From: an uncultured Alistipes sp.
Lineage (GTDB): Bacteria > Bacteroidota > Bacteroidia > Bacteroidales > UBA932
Direction: 5' to 3'
Assembly (NCBI GenBank): GCA_900544195.1
Contig: UQUJ01000004.1
Coordinates: 1-64,000, forward strand
DNA: 64,000 bases
Below, piece after piece: positions 1 through 7,338 of this stretch (position 1 is its first letter; the number at the start of each line of letters is the position of its first letter). The notes beneath the pieces were generated by a model. The model had not been told where the DNA came from. It saw nothing but the letters and a program-made list of their open reading frames with translations, and searched no databases. The position numbers were made by a program, and so were the translations under genes.

Positions 1-70
1 CCCTGAACATCAATATATTGCAAATTTAAAGTGATGCAGGTTATTTTTTACATTTTACTTAAATGTTTAC

Positions 71-78
71 TAAATTTG
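71..78 (+). promoter_or_regulatory. Promoter -7 box for cstA-like gene
   Basis: TAAATTTG matches the Bacteroidota primary sigma -7 consensus TAnnTTTG and lies 34 nt before the ATG of the transporter. No clear TTTG -33 element is present; the upstream stretch is T-rich. Confidence 0.6.
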
Positions 79-112
79 CGGCAACTATAGATAGTTACTA
101 ATAACAGGAATT

Positions 113-1570
113 ATGCTCTCGTTTTTGATCAGCCTCGCGGCGCTTGTACTCGGGTACATTTTTTATGGGAAGTTCGTAGGGAAAGTCTTCGGGGCGGATC
201 CGGCTCGTAGGACTCCGGCCATCACCAAGGCGGACGGGGTTGATTATATTCCCATGCCGGCCTGGAAGGTCTATATGATCCAGTTTCTGAACATCGCCGG
301 GACAGGGCCTATCTTCGGTGCAATCATGGGAGCCAAGTTTGGGCCGTCGGCCTACCTGTGGGTTGTTCTGGGCTGCATTTTCGCCGGTGCGGTGCACGAC
401 TATATGACCGGAATGCTCTCCATCAGGAACGGGGGAGCCGGACTTCCGGATCTGGTCGGGGAATATCTCGGGAAAGGCACCAAGACTTTCATTCTGGCGT
501 TCTCGATCATCGTGCTGATGCTTGTGGGGACGGTGTTCGTGTTCAGTCCGGCGCTGATTCTCGGGGACATCGCAGGGGACGGAGGCCGAGGATCGATCAT
601 GATCTGGGTCGGAGTGATATTCCTTTATTATCTTTTGGCCACGCTGATGCCGATTGACAAGATCATCGGACGGATTTATCCTATTTTTGCTTTCGCATTG
701 ATATTCATGGCTTTGGCTCTGATGGTCTGTCTGTTTCTCAAATGGCCTTCGCTTCCGGAGCTTTGGGACGGGCTCGGCAACCTTGGCGAGTCGAAGGGGC
801 TTCTGAGCGGCCAGCCGATATTCCCATGCCTTTTCATCACCATCGCCTGTGGTGCTGTGAGTGGTTTCCACGCCACACAGAGCCCGATGATGGCGCGTTG
901 TCTGACTGACGAGAGGCTTGGACGGCCAGTGTTTTACGGGGCGATGATCACGGAAGGGATTGTGGCCTTGATCTGGGCGACCGTTTCCTCGTGGTTCTTC
1001 TTTGACGGAGGCGCCGCTGAGGTCGGTGCCACCGTTTCCGCCGCCGCTCCGGATGTGGTTGTCAAGGTTTCCAAGGGCTGGCTTGGCATTTTGGGTGGCA
1101 TTCTGGCCATCCTCGGTGTGGTCGCCGCGCCTATCACAAGCGGTGACACGGCGTTCAGGAGCGCGCGGCTGATCGTGGCGGACTTCCTGCATCTGAATCA
1201 GAAACCGATCGCCAACCGGCTTATGATCAGCATTCCACTGTTTTTGCTCGCGGGCGTGCTGCTTTGGTACAACATCGCTGATGAGAATGGGTTCAATGTC
1301 ATCTGGAGGTATTTCGGATGGGCTAACCAGACGTTGGCCGTGTTTATGCTGTGGACCGCAACGGCCTATCTGGTGAAAAACAGGAAAGGCTTGACCTATC
1401 TGATCACGATGATTCCGGCGGCGTTCATGACGGCTGTCTGCACGACTTACATTTGTGTGGCGAAGATCGGCCTTGGGCTGCCTGACTCTTGGAATTGCGC
1501 GATCGGCCTCTCCACGTTTGTGGTCTCGCTGGTTGTGTTCTACGCTTTGTACTTCAGGCGCAAGAAGTAA
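113..1570 (+). CDS. cstA: CstA-family carbon starvation protein / peptide or pyruvate transporter
   Basis: Integral inner-membrane protein of 485 aa with repeated hydrophobic segments along its whole length. The N-terminal half has the CstA hallmarks: a GKFVGKVFG stretch near residue 20, the D-Y-I-P-M-P segment near 45, the Q-F-x-N-I-A-G-T-G-P-I-F-G-A segment near 60 and H-D-Y-M-T-G near 100. CstA proteins of E. coli are about 700 aa and act as pyruvate or peptide transporters; this is the shorter form found in Bacteroidota. The gene stands alone with its own promoter and is followed by a convergent gap containing a perfect 28-bp hairpin. Family assignment is firm. The substrate is not visible in the sequence. 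Confidence 0.88.
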   Translation: MLSFLISLAALVLGYIFYGKFVGKVFGADPARRTPAITKADGVDYIPMPAWKVYMIQFLNIAGTGPIFGAIMGAKFGPSAYLWVVLGCIFAGAVHDYMTGMLSIRNGGAGLPDLVGEYLGKGTKTFILAFSIIVLMLVGTVFVFSPALILGDIAGDGGRGSIMIWVGVIFLYYLLATLMPIDKIIGRIYPIFAFALIFMALALMVCLFLKWPSLPELWDGLGNLGESKGLLSGQPIFPCLFITIACGAVSGFHATQSPMMARCLTDERLGRPVFYGAMITEGIVALIWATVSSWFFFDGGAAEVGATVSAAAPDVVVKVSKGWLGILGGILAILGVVAAPITSGDTAFRSARLIVADFLHLNQKPIANRLMISIPLFLLAGVLLWYNIADENGFNVIWRYFGWANQTLAVFMLWTATAYLVKNRKGLTYLITMIPAAFMTAVCTTYICVAKIGLGLPDSWNCAIGLSTFVVSLVVFYALYFRRKK

Positions 1571-1704
1571 TGGCAGGAATGTCTTCCGTACCTTTGCACC
1601 CGGAAAATTCAAATTGTATCAATGAATATGAATAAATCAATTCTGTTATGATGACATCAAGGTTGTAGAACTTAGTGTCGTATGGCTTTCCATCTGTGGC
1701 AGTT

Positions 1705-1721
1705 GTTCGGAAATTCCGAAC
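1705..1721. repeat. 17-bp perfect palindrome
   Basis: Arms GTTCGGAA / TTCCGAAC around a single A. It lies between convergent genes, 36 bp before the long hairpin, and is not followed by a T-run. It could be part of the end of the cstA transcript or a protein-binding site; the function is unknown. Confidence 0.5.
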
Positions 1722-1756
1722 GGTTCAGGAGAAAAAGTATGTTTTTAGGTGTATAA

Positions 1757-1820
1757 GAATAGGAAGCCTCTAACCTGAATTTTGGTAACGTGCAAAATTC
1801 AGGTTAGAGGCTTCCTATTC
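1757..1820. repeat. Long hairpin, core family copy 1 (perfect 28-bp stem)
   Basis: The left arm 1757-1784 and right arm 1793-1820 are perfect reverse complements over 28 bp around the 8-nt loop GTAACGTG (1785-1792). The innermost stem and loop, TTTTG-GTAACGTG-CAAAA, recur at 21633-21702, 21830-21894 and 30194-30264, while the outer arm sequences do not. It lies between the 3' ends of convergent genes, so a bidirectional terminator role is plausible but unproven. Confidence 0.9.
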
Positions 1821-2082
1821 ATTGTCAGGACTGATTCCTATGTGGACGTATTCAGAATTAGGCTTATCGTCTTATTTATTTGAATCATTGCTTTGAGTGA
1901 TTATTCTTGAAAAAAAAAGCGACAGCAGTACACTATACCAATATCGCAGTGTGGAACTCCAAACGATCCACGGCATTCAGGCTTTCTTTACAAGGATGGT
2001 TATATTCTTTGAATATTGCAATAATATCCTGCTATGAATATTTGAAAATGTCTGTATGTCAAGATGATAAGTAATAGTGTCG

Positions 2083-2691
2083 CTATTGGTGACTGCCAAG
2101 ATAATCGGTGTAGAGGATTCCGTCGAGGTGGTCGCATTCGTGCTGGAAGATCACGGCGGTGAAGCCATTGATGCTCTCGGTTGTGTCACGTAGGGTCTTG
2201 ATCGAGGTGTAGGCGATGTCGATGTCATGATATCGCTCGACATTCCCGCGCTTGTCAGGGATGCTGAGGCATCCTTCAGGTCCCACTTTCTTTTCGCCTC
2301 TGTGGCCGGTTATTCGAATGTTCGGATAGACTTCGAACGGTTCTCCATCCTTGTCGAATCTCTGCACAGCCACAATGCGTCGTGATATTCCCACCTGTGG
2401 ACCTGCGATGCCAACCCCGTCCTCCCCAGGCGAGGTGACCGTCGCCACCATCTTGTCCGCCAGCATCTTATATTCATTGCTGCCGAGCTCCTCCGCGCTG
2501 ATTTCAGAACACTTCGCCCGCAGCACCAGCGAGTCAGCCTTGTCATAAATCGTCAGCACCCGCATAGTCTCTCCCTTTCCGCAGATAAGATCCTTCTCGG
2601 CCTTTGACCAGTTTCCGCCATACTGGCACGCCACCGCCGCCACCATCAAGGCTGCGGCAAGAATATTCCGTTGTGTCCTCATATTCATCAT
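2083..2691 (-). CDS. def: Peptide deformylase with lipoprotein signal peptide
   Basis: 202 aa. The catalytic portion carries all three peptide deformylase motifs: GVGIAGPQ (motif 1), EGCLS with the metal-binding Cys (motif 2) and QHECDHLDG (motif 3, HExxH-type). Peptide deformylase removes the N-formyl group from nascent proteins in the cytoplasm. Here the domain is preceded by about 22 residues that look like a lipoprotein signal, a hydrophobic run ending in V-A-A-V-A-C with Cys22 as the likely lipidated residue. Around 20 more residues lead into the start of the usual enzyme (M-R-V-L-T-I-Y-D). An internal ATG at that point could give a cytoplasmic form. The order with the DUF3784 gene upstream suggests a two-gene minus-strand unit. 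The enzyme family is certain; the location is inferred. Confidence 0.9.
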   Translation of the reverse strand: MMNMRTQRNILAAALMVAAVACQYGGNWSKAEKDLICGKGETMRVLTIYDKADSLVLRAKCSEISAEELGSNEYKMLADKMVATVTSPGEDGVGIAGPQVGISRRIVAVQRFDKDGEPFEVYPNIRITGHRGEKKVGPEGCLSIPDKRGNVERYHDIDIAYTSIKTLRDTTESINGFTAVIFQHECDHLDGILYTDYLGSHQ

Positions 2692-2718
2692 TCTGTTTTC
2701 AGATTACATTTTTTCCGA

Positions 2719-3048
2719 CTACTTGCTGTCGTTGCGCACTTTCCTGGCGTAGGTATTCGACAGGATGACAATCACGATGGTGATTATGATCAATAATGCC
2801 AAAGGGATCCAAAACAAAGTTGACCATGCCTCCGCCATCGGCATCAGACCAGTAGGCAAACAGATGGCCAGTTGTCCGTAGCCTGTGACCTTTCTCAGCC
2901 GCCCTATGTCATATCCAGCCTTATCCTCCTCGTCTGCGGTGTTGTAGCCGGCAATGAGGCTGTCACCCTTGCCACAGAGGATAAGGATGGAGAATGTGAT
3001 GAGCACAAGGATTACAATTCCGACCATGATGTAGTTCGCCAAAAACAT
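2719..3048 (-). CDS. DUF3784-like small membrane protein
   Basis: 109 aa. An N-terminal hydrophobic helix (about residues 5-25) is followed by the conserved GKGDSLIAGYNTADEEDKA segment, then two more hydrophobic stretches. This layout and the G-D-x-L-I-A-G-Y-N-T motif match the DUF3784 family, whose function is not established. It sits 27 bp upstream of the lipoprotein deformylase on the same strand and has a TATCTTTG -7 box upstream, so the two genes are probably co-transcribed. Confidence 0.75.
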   Translation of the reverse strand: MFLANYIMVGIVILVLITFSILILCGKGDSLIAGYNTADEEDKAGYDIGRLRKVTGYGQLAICLPTGLMPMAEAWSTLFWIPLALLIIITIVIVILSNTYARKVRNDSK

Positions 3049-3075
3049 GTTGTGACCAATTCGTTATACCTGCGA

Positions 3076-3083
3076 CAAAGATA
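3076..3083 (-). promoter_or_regulatory. Promoter -7 box upstream of DUF3784 gene
   Basis: The minus strand reads TATCTTTG, a match to TAnnTTTG, 28 nt before the ATG. No well-spaced -33 element was found. Confidence 0.45.
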
Positions 3084-3127
3084 TTCATTATTATCGAACA
3101 AAAGCATTATCTTTACCTCAAAAGTGA

Positions 3128-3582
3128 ATGAATATGACAAAGGAAGAGAAATATCTTGCGATTCTGCCTCGGATTCAGGCTCTTCTTGTCGGTGAAACTG
3201 ACGAGATAGCGAGAATGTCGAATATAGCTGCGGCGCTTCATGGCGAGTTTGGTTTCTGGTGGACAGGCTTTTACCGTGTGGCGTCATCGGAGGAACTGGT
3301 GCTCGGCCCGTTCCAAGGGCCGGTGGCCTGCATGCGCTCCGCAGGGAAATCCGCGAGGAGCTGGAGACCGAGATCCATGTCGGCGAACTGATTGATACCA
3401 TTGAATATGACTACCCTGATTTTCATCTTTCGATGAGGTGCTATGTCTGCGAAATCATCTCAGGCAATCTTCACCTCATCGAGCATGAGGCCGCCCGTTG
3501 GCTCACCGCCGATCAACTATATTCCGTCGCATGGCTTCCGGCAGACATCACTTTGATACCGAAGATCGTCCGATTACTTTAA
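3128..3582 (+). pseudogene. Chimeric remnant: 5' half of free-Met-(R)-sulfoxide reductase joined to 3' half of a Nudix hydrolase
   Basis: From 3128 to about 3337 the frame encodes a typical start of the GAF-type free methionine-(R)-sulfoxide reductase (MsrC/YebR): G-F-W-W-T-G-F-Y near residue 40, then LVLGPFQGPVACMR. The homology stops there. From about 3334 a different frame (+2) encodes A-L-R-R-E-I-R-E-E-L, the second half of a Nudix box, and continues as a MutT/CTP-pyrophosphohydrolase-like C-terminus to a stop at 3582. The first half of the Nudix box and the catalytic C-terminus of the reductase are both missing. The simplest reading is a deletion that fused two neighbouring genes out of frame within the 10 bp 3331-3340. 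Neither half should be active. Confidence 0.85.
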
Positions 3583-3669
3583 AGCTTATCAAGGTGGCAG
3601 TAAGGACTTTTAATAATCACGCGTCCCTCGGTGTCTTTTGCCAGTCTGACTTTAGTGTGATTTGTGGTC

Positions 3670-4884
3670 TCAGAAACGCCATCCGAGTCCCAGCATCAGG
3701 TTGTTGGGATCGTGGAAGTCGTGCAGTTTGTAGCCTATGTGCAGGAAAAGATTCCGGTACAGGTCGGTTTTCAGAGCCAGGGTCTGGTAGAACCCTTTCA
3801 GTTCGTTGCCCTTGTAGATGAAGTTGCGTCCGAAACCGATGTTGACCGAAAAGATCGGCATGACAAACTCAGCCCTTGCAGACAGTCCTACACCAAGCTG
3901 CTCACCAAGAGGCGGGCGGAAGAACTTGATGTTTCCGTCATCACCTATTCCTGCTACATGCTCGCCGACATTGGCGCTCTCATCGTACTGGACATCGAGC
4001 GACAGTCCGGCTCTGAAAAACTTGTTGACCCTGTACAAAGGATTGATGTTCAAGCCAATGATTCCAAATTTTCCCTTGGCGATGTATGGCGTGTCGTTCC
4101 AGAACAGGCCTTTTACCCTGCCGGCTCCATAGAGGATGACATCGTAGGTCATTCTGGCGGAATGTCCGTTGTCATATTCATTCACGCGTCCGGCTTCTGT
4201 GCTGTGGAGCTGACGTTCCGGACCGAAATATCTAGCTGCCCCAAGTCTGATCCCGACCGTGTTGACACCGGCGTTGGGATAGCTGGTGTTCCCGTTCGAG
4301 AAATGTGTCAGGTCGAGTCCTCCCGAAACCGACCAATACTGCGACGGGTTCCATGTGAGAAGGAAACCGACATTGATGTAGGCGTTCACCCTTGAGCCGA
4401 CCACAAGATTGCGCTCGTTGGGGAACTCGGGGTCAAAGTCTCCGTAAGGGTCGTAGGGATGCCAGCCGAAGGACAGACCGAAATTCCATTCGTAGTCCAA
4501 CGAGAGTTTTGGAGACAATCGTGCGAGTGTGGCTCCCTGAAAGACATAGACCGCTACCGGGTCGCCGATCTCTTTTTTGTCGCAGAAGGTGTTCCATGCA
4601 AGTCCGATTCCTTGGTAGGCAGTCGGAAACATCCTGCCGTGGCGGCTGTCGGAAGGGAATGCGAATGAATATTGCAGGTGGGCCGAACCGCTCTTGTCCA
4701 ATCTCTTGCCAAGCTCGTTCTCACCTCTGAAAAACCTGTGCGAAGGGAGGATGTAAGCCGGGCGGACATTCACACCGATCCTGTGGGTCACCTTAGAACT
4801 GTCCGCCGGATGCCCGGCCGCCGTCAGCGCGACGGCGAGCGCCACAACTGTAAGAATGGGTTTTATGAATATCCTTGCGTTCAT
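3670..4884 (-). CDS. PagL-like acyloxyacyl hydrolase (lipid A 3-O-deacylase family), outer-membrane barrel
   Basis: 404 aa with an N-terminal signal peptide (hydrophobic stretch ending T-A-A-G) and a C-terminal aromatic residue (G-L-G-W-R-F), as in outer-membrane beta-barrels. Near residue 225 it has DLTHFSNGNTSYPNAGVN. The His-x-Ser pair followed by a P-N-x-G-x-N segment is the active-site signature of PagL, which removes the 3-O acyl chain of lipid A. Alternating hydrophobic and aromatic strands fill the rest. Its start overlaps the stop of the upstream lipoprotein by 4 bp (ATGA), so it is the last gene of the envelope operon that also contains kdsC. Family membership is likely; the exact lipid substrate is inferred. 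At roughly 400 aa it is larger than Pseudomonas PagL. Confidence 0.72.
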   Translation of the reverse strand: MNARIFIKPILTVVALAVALTAAGHPADSSKVTHRIGVNVRPAYILPSHRFFRGENELGKRLDKSGSAHLQYSFAFPSDSRHGRMFPTAYQGIGLAWNTFCDKKEIGDPVAVYVFQGATLARLSPKLSLDYEWNFGLSFGWHPYDPYGDFDPEFPNERNLVVGSRVNAYINVGFLLTWNPSQYWSVSGGLDLTHFSNGNTSYPNAGVNTVGIRLGAARYFGPERQLHSTEAGRVNEYDNGHSARMTYDVILYGAGRVKGLFWNDTPYIAKGKFGIIGLNINPLYRVNKFFRAGLSLDVQYDESANVGEHVAGIGDDGNIKFFRPPLGEQLGVGLSARAEFVMPIFSVNIGFGRNFIYKGNELKGFYQTLALKTDLYRNLFLHIGYKLHDFHDPNNLMLGLGWRF

Positions 4885-5813
4885 CGCTTCTCAACATATA
4901 AGGTGTACACTCCGTTTGGGGACTTGCTGGAAAATTTTCCTTTGATCTCCACAATCTTGCCCGTGGCCTTGTTTCTGAGGAACATGTTGTAACAGGTAGA
5001 GTAGGTGTCAATGTTCCAAAGCATGCTATAGTACAGAGAAAATTTTCCGGTTGGAGGAAATTTCATTGTAATTTCTCTGTCATCCTCCATCGGGTATTCA
5101 TTTGTGTCGTAACTATAGATGGCCGTGTCTTGCTTGCTGAAATAGAGTGCTTCATCGTTCAGTGCTCCGTCAGGTATAGGTACTCTGAAGCCTCCGCAGT
5201 AAAGCCCGAATCCGGAATCGTCCGAGAAAGTCACCTGTCTGGAGGCTCCGGCAAACGCTTTCATTTTGACGCGCAATGTGTCGGCACCTTCATTTTTGTA
5301 AGACATGGGCCCCCAACCTTTTTCGAACTCAGGGAAAGTCCTTGCCACCGGCTCATTCCACTCGATCCTTTCCAGTTCATAGCCGGAACTGCGAGGCTGC
5401 GTGACCGTCAAGGTGTCATATTCGAACGAAGAGGCGATGACAACTTCCACTTTGAGGTCTGAGTCAGAAAAGTTTGGCTGGAAGAACATTGTCAGTTCCC
5501 GTTCCGAGGACTTTTTGTAGTACATCGTGAATCCTGTCGCCGTTAGCTTCGTTTTGCCGTCAACGGTTTCCGGAGGCTTCGAACTGAAGTCCGGGGACCA
5601 ATAGGTTTTGTCGTTGACACATACCGAATAGACGCGCCAATCGTCGGTCTTGAAACGCACTTTGGCAGAGTCTCCGTCCTCCGAGACAGCGATATTCCTG
5701 ACCGATGGCCTGATCTGAGCGACAAAGGCGTCCGGATTGCATCCGCACACAAGCAAGGCAAGCTGGGCGACTGATGCAGTCAGCGCGATCCGTTGGAGAA
5801 TAGTCTTCATCAT
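4881..5813 (-). CDS. Hypothetical lipoprotein
   Basis: 310 aa. The N-terminus is a lipoprotein signal (hydrophobic run ending A-L-L-V-C-G-C, lipidated Cys probably residue 25). The mature part is rich in beta-prone, Asp/Thr/Tyr-containing segments resembling Bacteroidota BACON/Ig-like surface lipoproteins, but I recognise no specific family. The stop overlaps the start of the PagL-like gene by 4 bp, and its own start overlaps the maf stop by 4 bp, so translation of the three genes is probably coupled. Its function is unknown. A role beside the lipid A deacylase at the outer membrane is an inference from context only. Confidence 0.75.
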   Translation of the reverse strand: MMKTILQRIALTASVAQLALLVCGCNPDAFVAQIRPSVRNIAVSEDGDSAKVRFKTDDWRVYSVCVNDKTYWSPDFSSKPPETVDGKTKLTATGFTMYYKKSSERELTMFFQPNFSDSDLKVEVVIASSFEYDTLTVTQPRSSGYELERIEWNEPVARTFPEFEKGWGPMSYKNEGADTLRVKMKAFAGASRQVTFSDDSGFGLYCGGFRVPIPDGALNDEALYFSKQDTAIYSYDTNEYPMEDDREITMKFPPTGKFSLYYSMLWNIDTYSTCYNMFLRNKATGKIVEIKGKFSSKSPNGVYTLYVEKR

Positions 5814-6394
5814 CTATTCATGAAAAGCTGAAGCTCCTCGTAAAACCGTTGCGTCGGGAAGCCCATGACATTGTAGAACGATCCGTCCAGCCTTGTGATG
5901 CCGACATAGCCGATCCATTCCTGAATGCCATAGGCCCCGGCCTTGTCGAAAGGCTTGAAGTTGTCGATATAATAGTCTATCTCGCTGTCAGACAGATTTT
6001 TGAAATAGACATCCGATGTGACGGAGAAGGTCTTTCTCCTGTGGCGGTCACGGATGGTCACGGCTGTTATGACCTGATGCTCGCGGCCGGAAAGCAGCTT
6101 GAGCATCCTGACCGCATCCGCCCTGTCGTGGGGCTTGCCGAGGATCTCGGTTCCACAGAGCACCATCGTGTCGGATGTGACAAGGATCTCGTCCTCATCA
6201 AGTTCCCTGTGGAATCCCAACGACTTACCCTCCGACATCAATTCCGGGACTTTAATATGCGGTGTGTCAGAGGAATACCTCTCCACGAACGATGTGCCTG
6301 TGTCCACGGTGAAGTCGATGTCAAGACCCGAAAGCAACTCACGTCGGCGAGGTGAGTTTGAAGCCAGGATGATTCTCTTTCCGTGAGTGTCCAT
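5810..6394 (-). CDS. maf: Maf-family nucleoside triphosphate pyrophosphatase
   Basis: 194 aa. Maf proteins hydrolyse dTTP/UTP or modified nucleotides to monophosphates and are linked to cell-division control and nucleotide-pool cleaning. The family signature is clear: ASNSPRRRELL at residues 11-21, the catalytic TSDTMV segment in the middle, and DKAGAYGIQE near residue 150 with G-F-P-T-Q near the C-terminus. The length is typical. It lies 13 bp after kdsC on the minus strand and overlaps the next gene by 4 bp. The substrate class (dTTP/UTP versus m7GTP) cannot be settled by eye. Confidence 0.92.
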   Translation of the reverse strand: MDTHGKRIILASNSPRRRELLSGLDIDFTVDTGTSFVERYSSDTPHIKVPELMSEGKSLGFHRELDEDEILVTSDTMVLCGTEILGKPHDRADAVRMLKLLSGREHQVITAVTIRDRHRRKTFSVTSDVYFKNLSDSEIDYYIDNFKPFDKAGAYGIQEWIGYVGITRLDGSFYNVMGFPTQRFYEELQLFMNR

Positions 6395-6407
6395 ATTCAG
6401 AAAACAT

Positions 6408-6932
6408 TTAGAATTTTTTCTTGTAGGCCAGCGCGTCGAAGACCCAGCGTCCCTGGGCTTTCATAGCTTTCTCCATGTACTCGCGCACGCAGGCCTTTCC
6501 GCCCGGGCGGTCTGAAATGATGTCCGCGGCTTCCTTTACCTCCTCTACAGCGTCGCTTGGGCAGACACCGATACCAGCTGCCCTTATCACCTCAATGTCC
6601 GGGATATCATCTCCGAAATACATTACCTCTCCTGGCTTTAGGCGATGTCTCCTGCAGAAGTCATCGAAGTCTTCTATCTTGTTTCTGGATCCGAGATAGA
6701 TGTCCTCGGGATTGATTCCGTTGCTGCTGAACCTGGCCCTGATGCTTTGGGAACGTCCGCCGGTGATCACACCGACCGGAAAGCCGTTCAGACAGGCCAT
6801 CCTGACAGCGAATCCGTCCTTCGCGTCGAAAGTCCTGTAAAGCTGACCTTCAAGATCCGCCAGGATGCCGCCGTCAGTCATCACGCCGTCAATGTCGAAC
6901 GTGAATGCCTTGATGTCTTTGAGATCAGTCAT
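6408..6932 (-). CDS. kdsC: 3-deoxy-D-manno-octulosonate 8-phosphate phosphatase (KdsC, HAD family)
   Basis: 174 aa. KdsC dephosphorylates Kdo-8-phosphate to Kdo, the sugar joining lipid A to the LPS core. The HAD nucleophile motif is present near the N-terminus (F-D-I-D-G-V-M-T-D-G), with no cap domain as usual for this small tetrameric family. Later come G-V-I-T-G-G-R-S with the motif 2 Thr, and the motif 4 acidic residues in Y-F-G-D-D-I-P-D. It starts one base inside the stop of the DUF3467 gene and precedes maf. The operon also carries a PagL-like lipid A enzyme, which fits an LPS theme. Confidence 0.93.
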   Translation of the reverse strand: MTDLKDIKAFTFDIDGVMTDGGILADLEGQLYRTFDAKDGFAVRMACLNGFPVGVITGGRSQSIRARFSSNGINPEDIYLGSRNKIEDFDDFCRRHRLKPGEVMYFGDDIPDIEVIRAAGIGVCPSDAVEEVKEAADIISDRPGGKACVREYMEKAMKAQGRWVFDALAYKKKF

Positions 6933-7261
6933 TATGATTTGGCTCCGTTAGGGCCGAACTGAGGAAGGTCGCCGAGGTTGAACGTGCCGCCTTGCTGGGC
7001 CTGTCCTCCGCCAAGGTTGATGAGCCCGAACTGCGATTCATATTTCGTCACATTGTCCATCAACGCGTTGAGAAGCCTTTTGGCATGCTCCGGAGTCATC
7101 ACGATGCGATTGCTGATGTCGGGTTTCGGCAGCCCTGGAAGGATTGTGGCGAAGTCGATGATGAATTCGCTGTGCGAGTGGGTGATGATGGCAAGGTTTG
7201 AATATGTGCCCTTTGCGACTTCCGGACGGATCTCCAGACTGATTTCTTTCTTTTCTTCCAT
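6932..7261 (-). CDS. DUF3467 protein
   Basis: 109 aa from the ATG at 7261. Upstream in-frame codons fall in the promoter, so this start is preferred. The conserved segments are I-T-H-S-H-S-E-F-I-I-D-F and the R-I-V-M-T-P-E-H-A-K-R-L-L-x-A-L core, characteristic of DUF3467, a small cytoplasmic family of unknown function common in Bacteroidota and other phyla. The tail is Gly/Gln-rich. It is the first gene of the minus-strand operon running to the PagL-like gene and its stop touches the kdsC start. Confidence 0.8.
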   Translation of the reverse strand: MEEKKEISLEIRPEVAKGTYSNLAIITHSHSEFIIDFATILPGLPKPDISNRIVMTPEHAKRLLNALMDNVTKYESQFGLINLGGGQAQQGGTFNLGDLPQFGPNGAKS

Positions 7262-7282
7262 GGTATGTGTGTATTTTTGAAG

Positions 7283-7290
7283 CAAATTTA
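7283..7290 (-). promoter_or_regulatory. Promoter -7 box for the DUF3467-kdsC-maf-lipoprotein-pagL operon
   Basis: TAAATTTG on the minus strand, 21 nt upstream of the DUF3467 ATG. It is arranged back-to-back with the valS promoter 13 bp away. Confidence 0.6.
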
Positions 7291-7303
7291 GTGAAAATTG
7301 TGC

Positions 7304-7311
7304 TATATTTG
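7304..7311 (+). promoter_or_regulatory. Promoter -7 box for valS
   Basis: TATATTTG (TAnnTTTG) on the plus strand, 27 nt before the chosen ATG at 7339. An upstream TTTG at 7276-7279 is spaced 24 nt away, longer than ideal. Confidence 0.55.
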
Positions 7312-7338
7312 TAAACTTTGTATATCATAAGCAGTAAT

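Larger units (their letters stand above)
1571..2082. other. Gene-free gap between convergent cstA and def
   Basis: A 512-bp stretch between two converging genes with no plausible ORF. It holds a 17-bp palindrome (1705-1721, arms GTTCGGAA and TTCCGAAC around one A) and the long core-type hairpin at 1757-1820. The rest is AT-rich and I see nothing further in it. Confidence 0.7.

Noticed and set aside
98..1612. A 504-codon open frame antisense to the CstA-like gene
   Set aside because: Its translation is Arg/His/Asp-rich with no domains, while the plus strand encodes a clear membrane transporter. It is a shadow caused by codon use.
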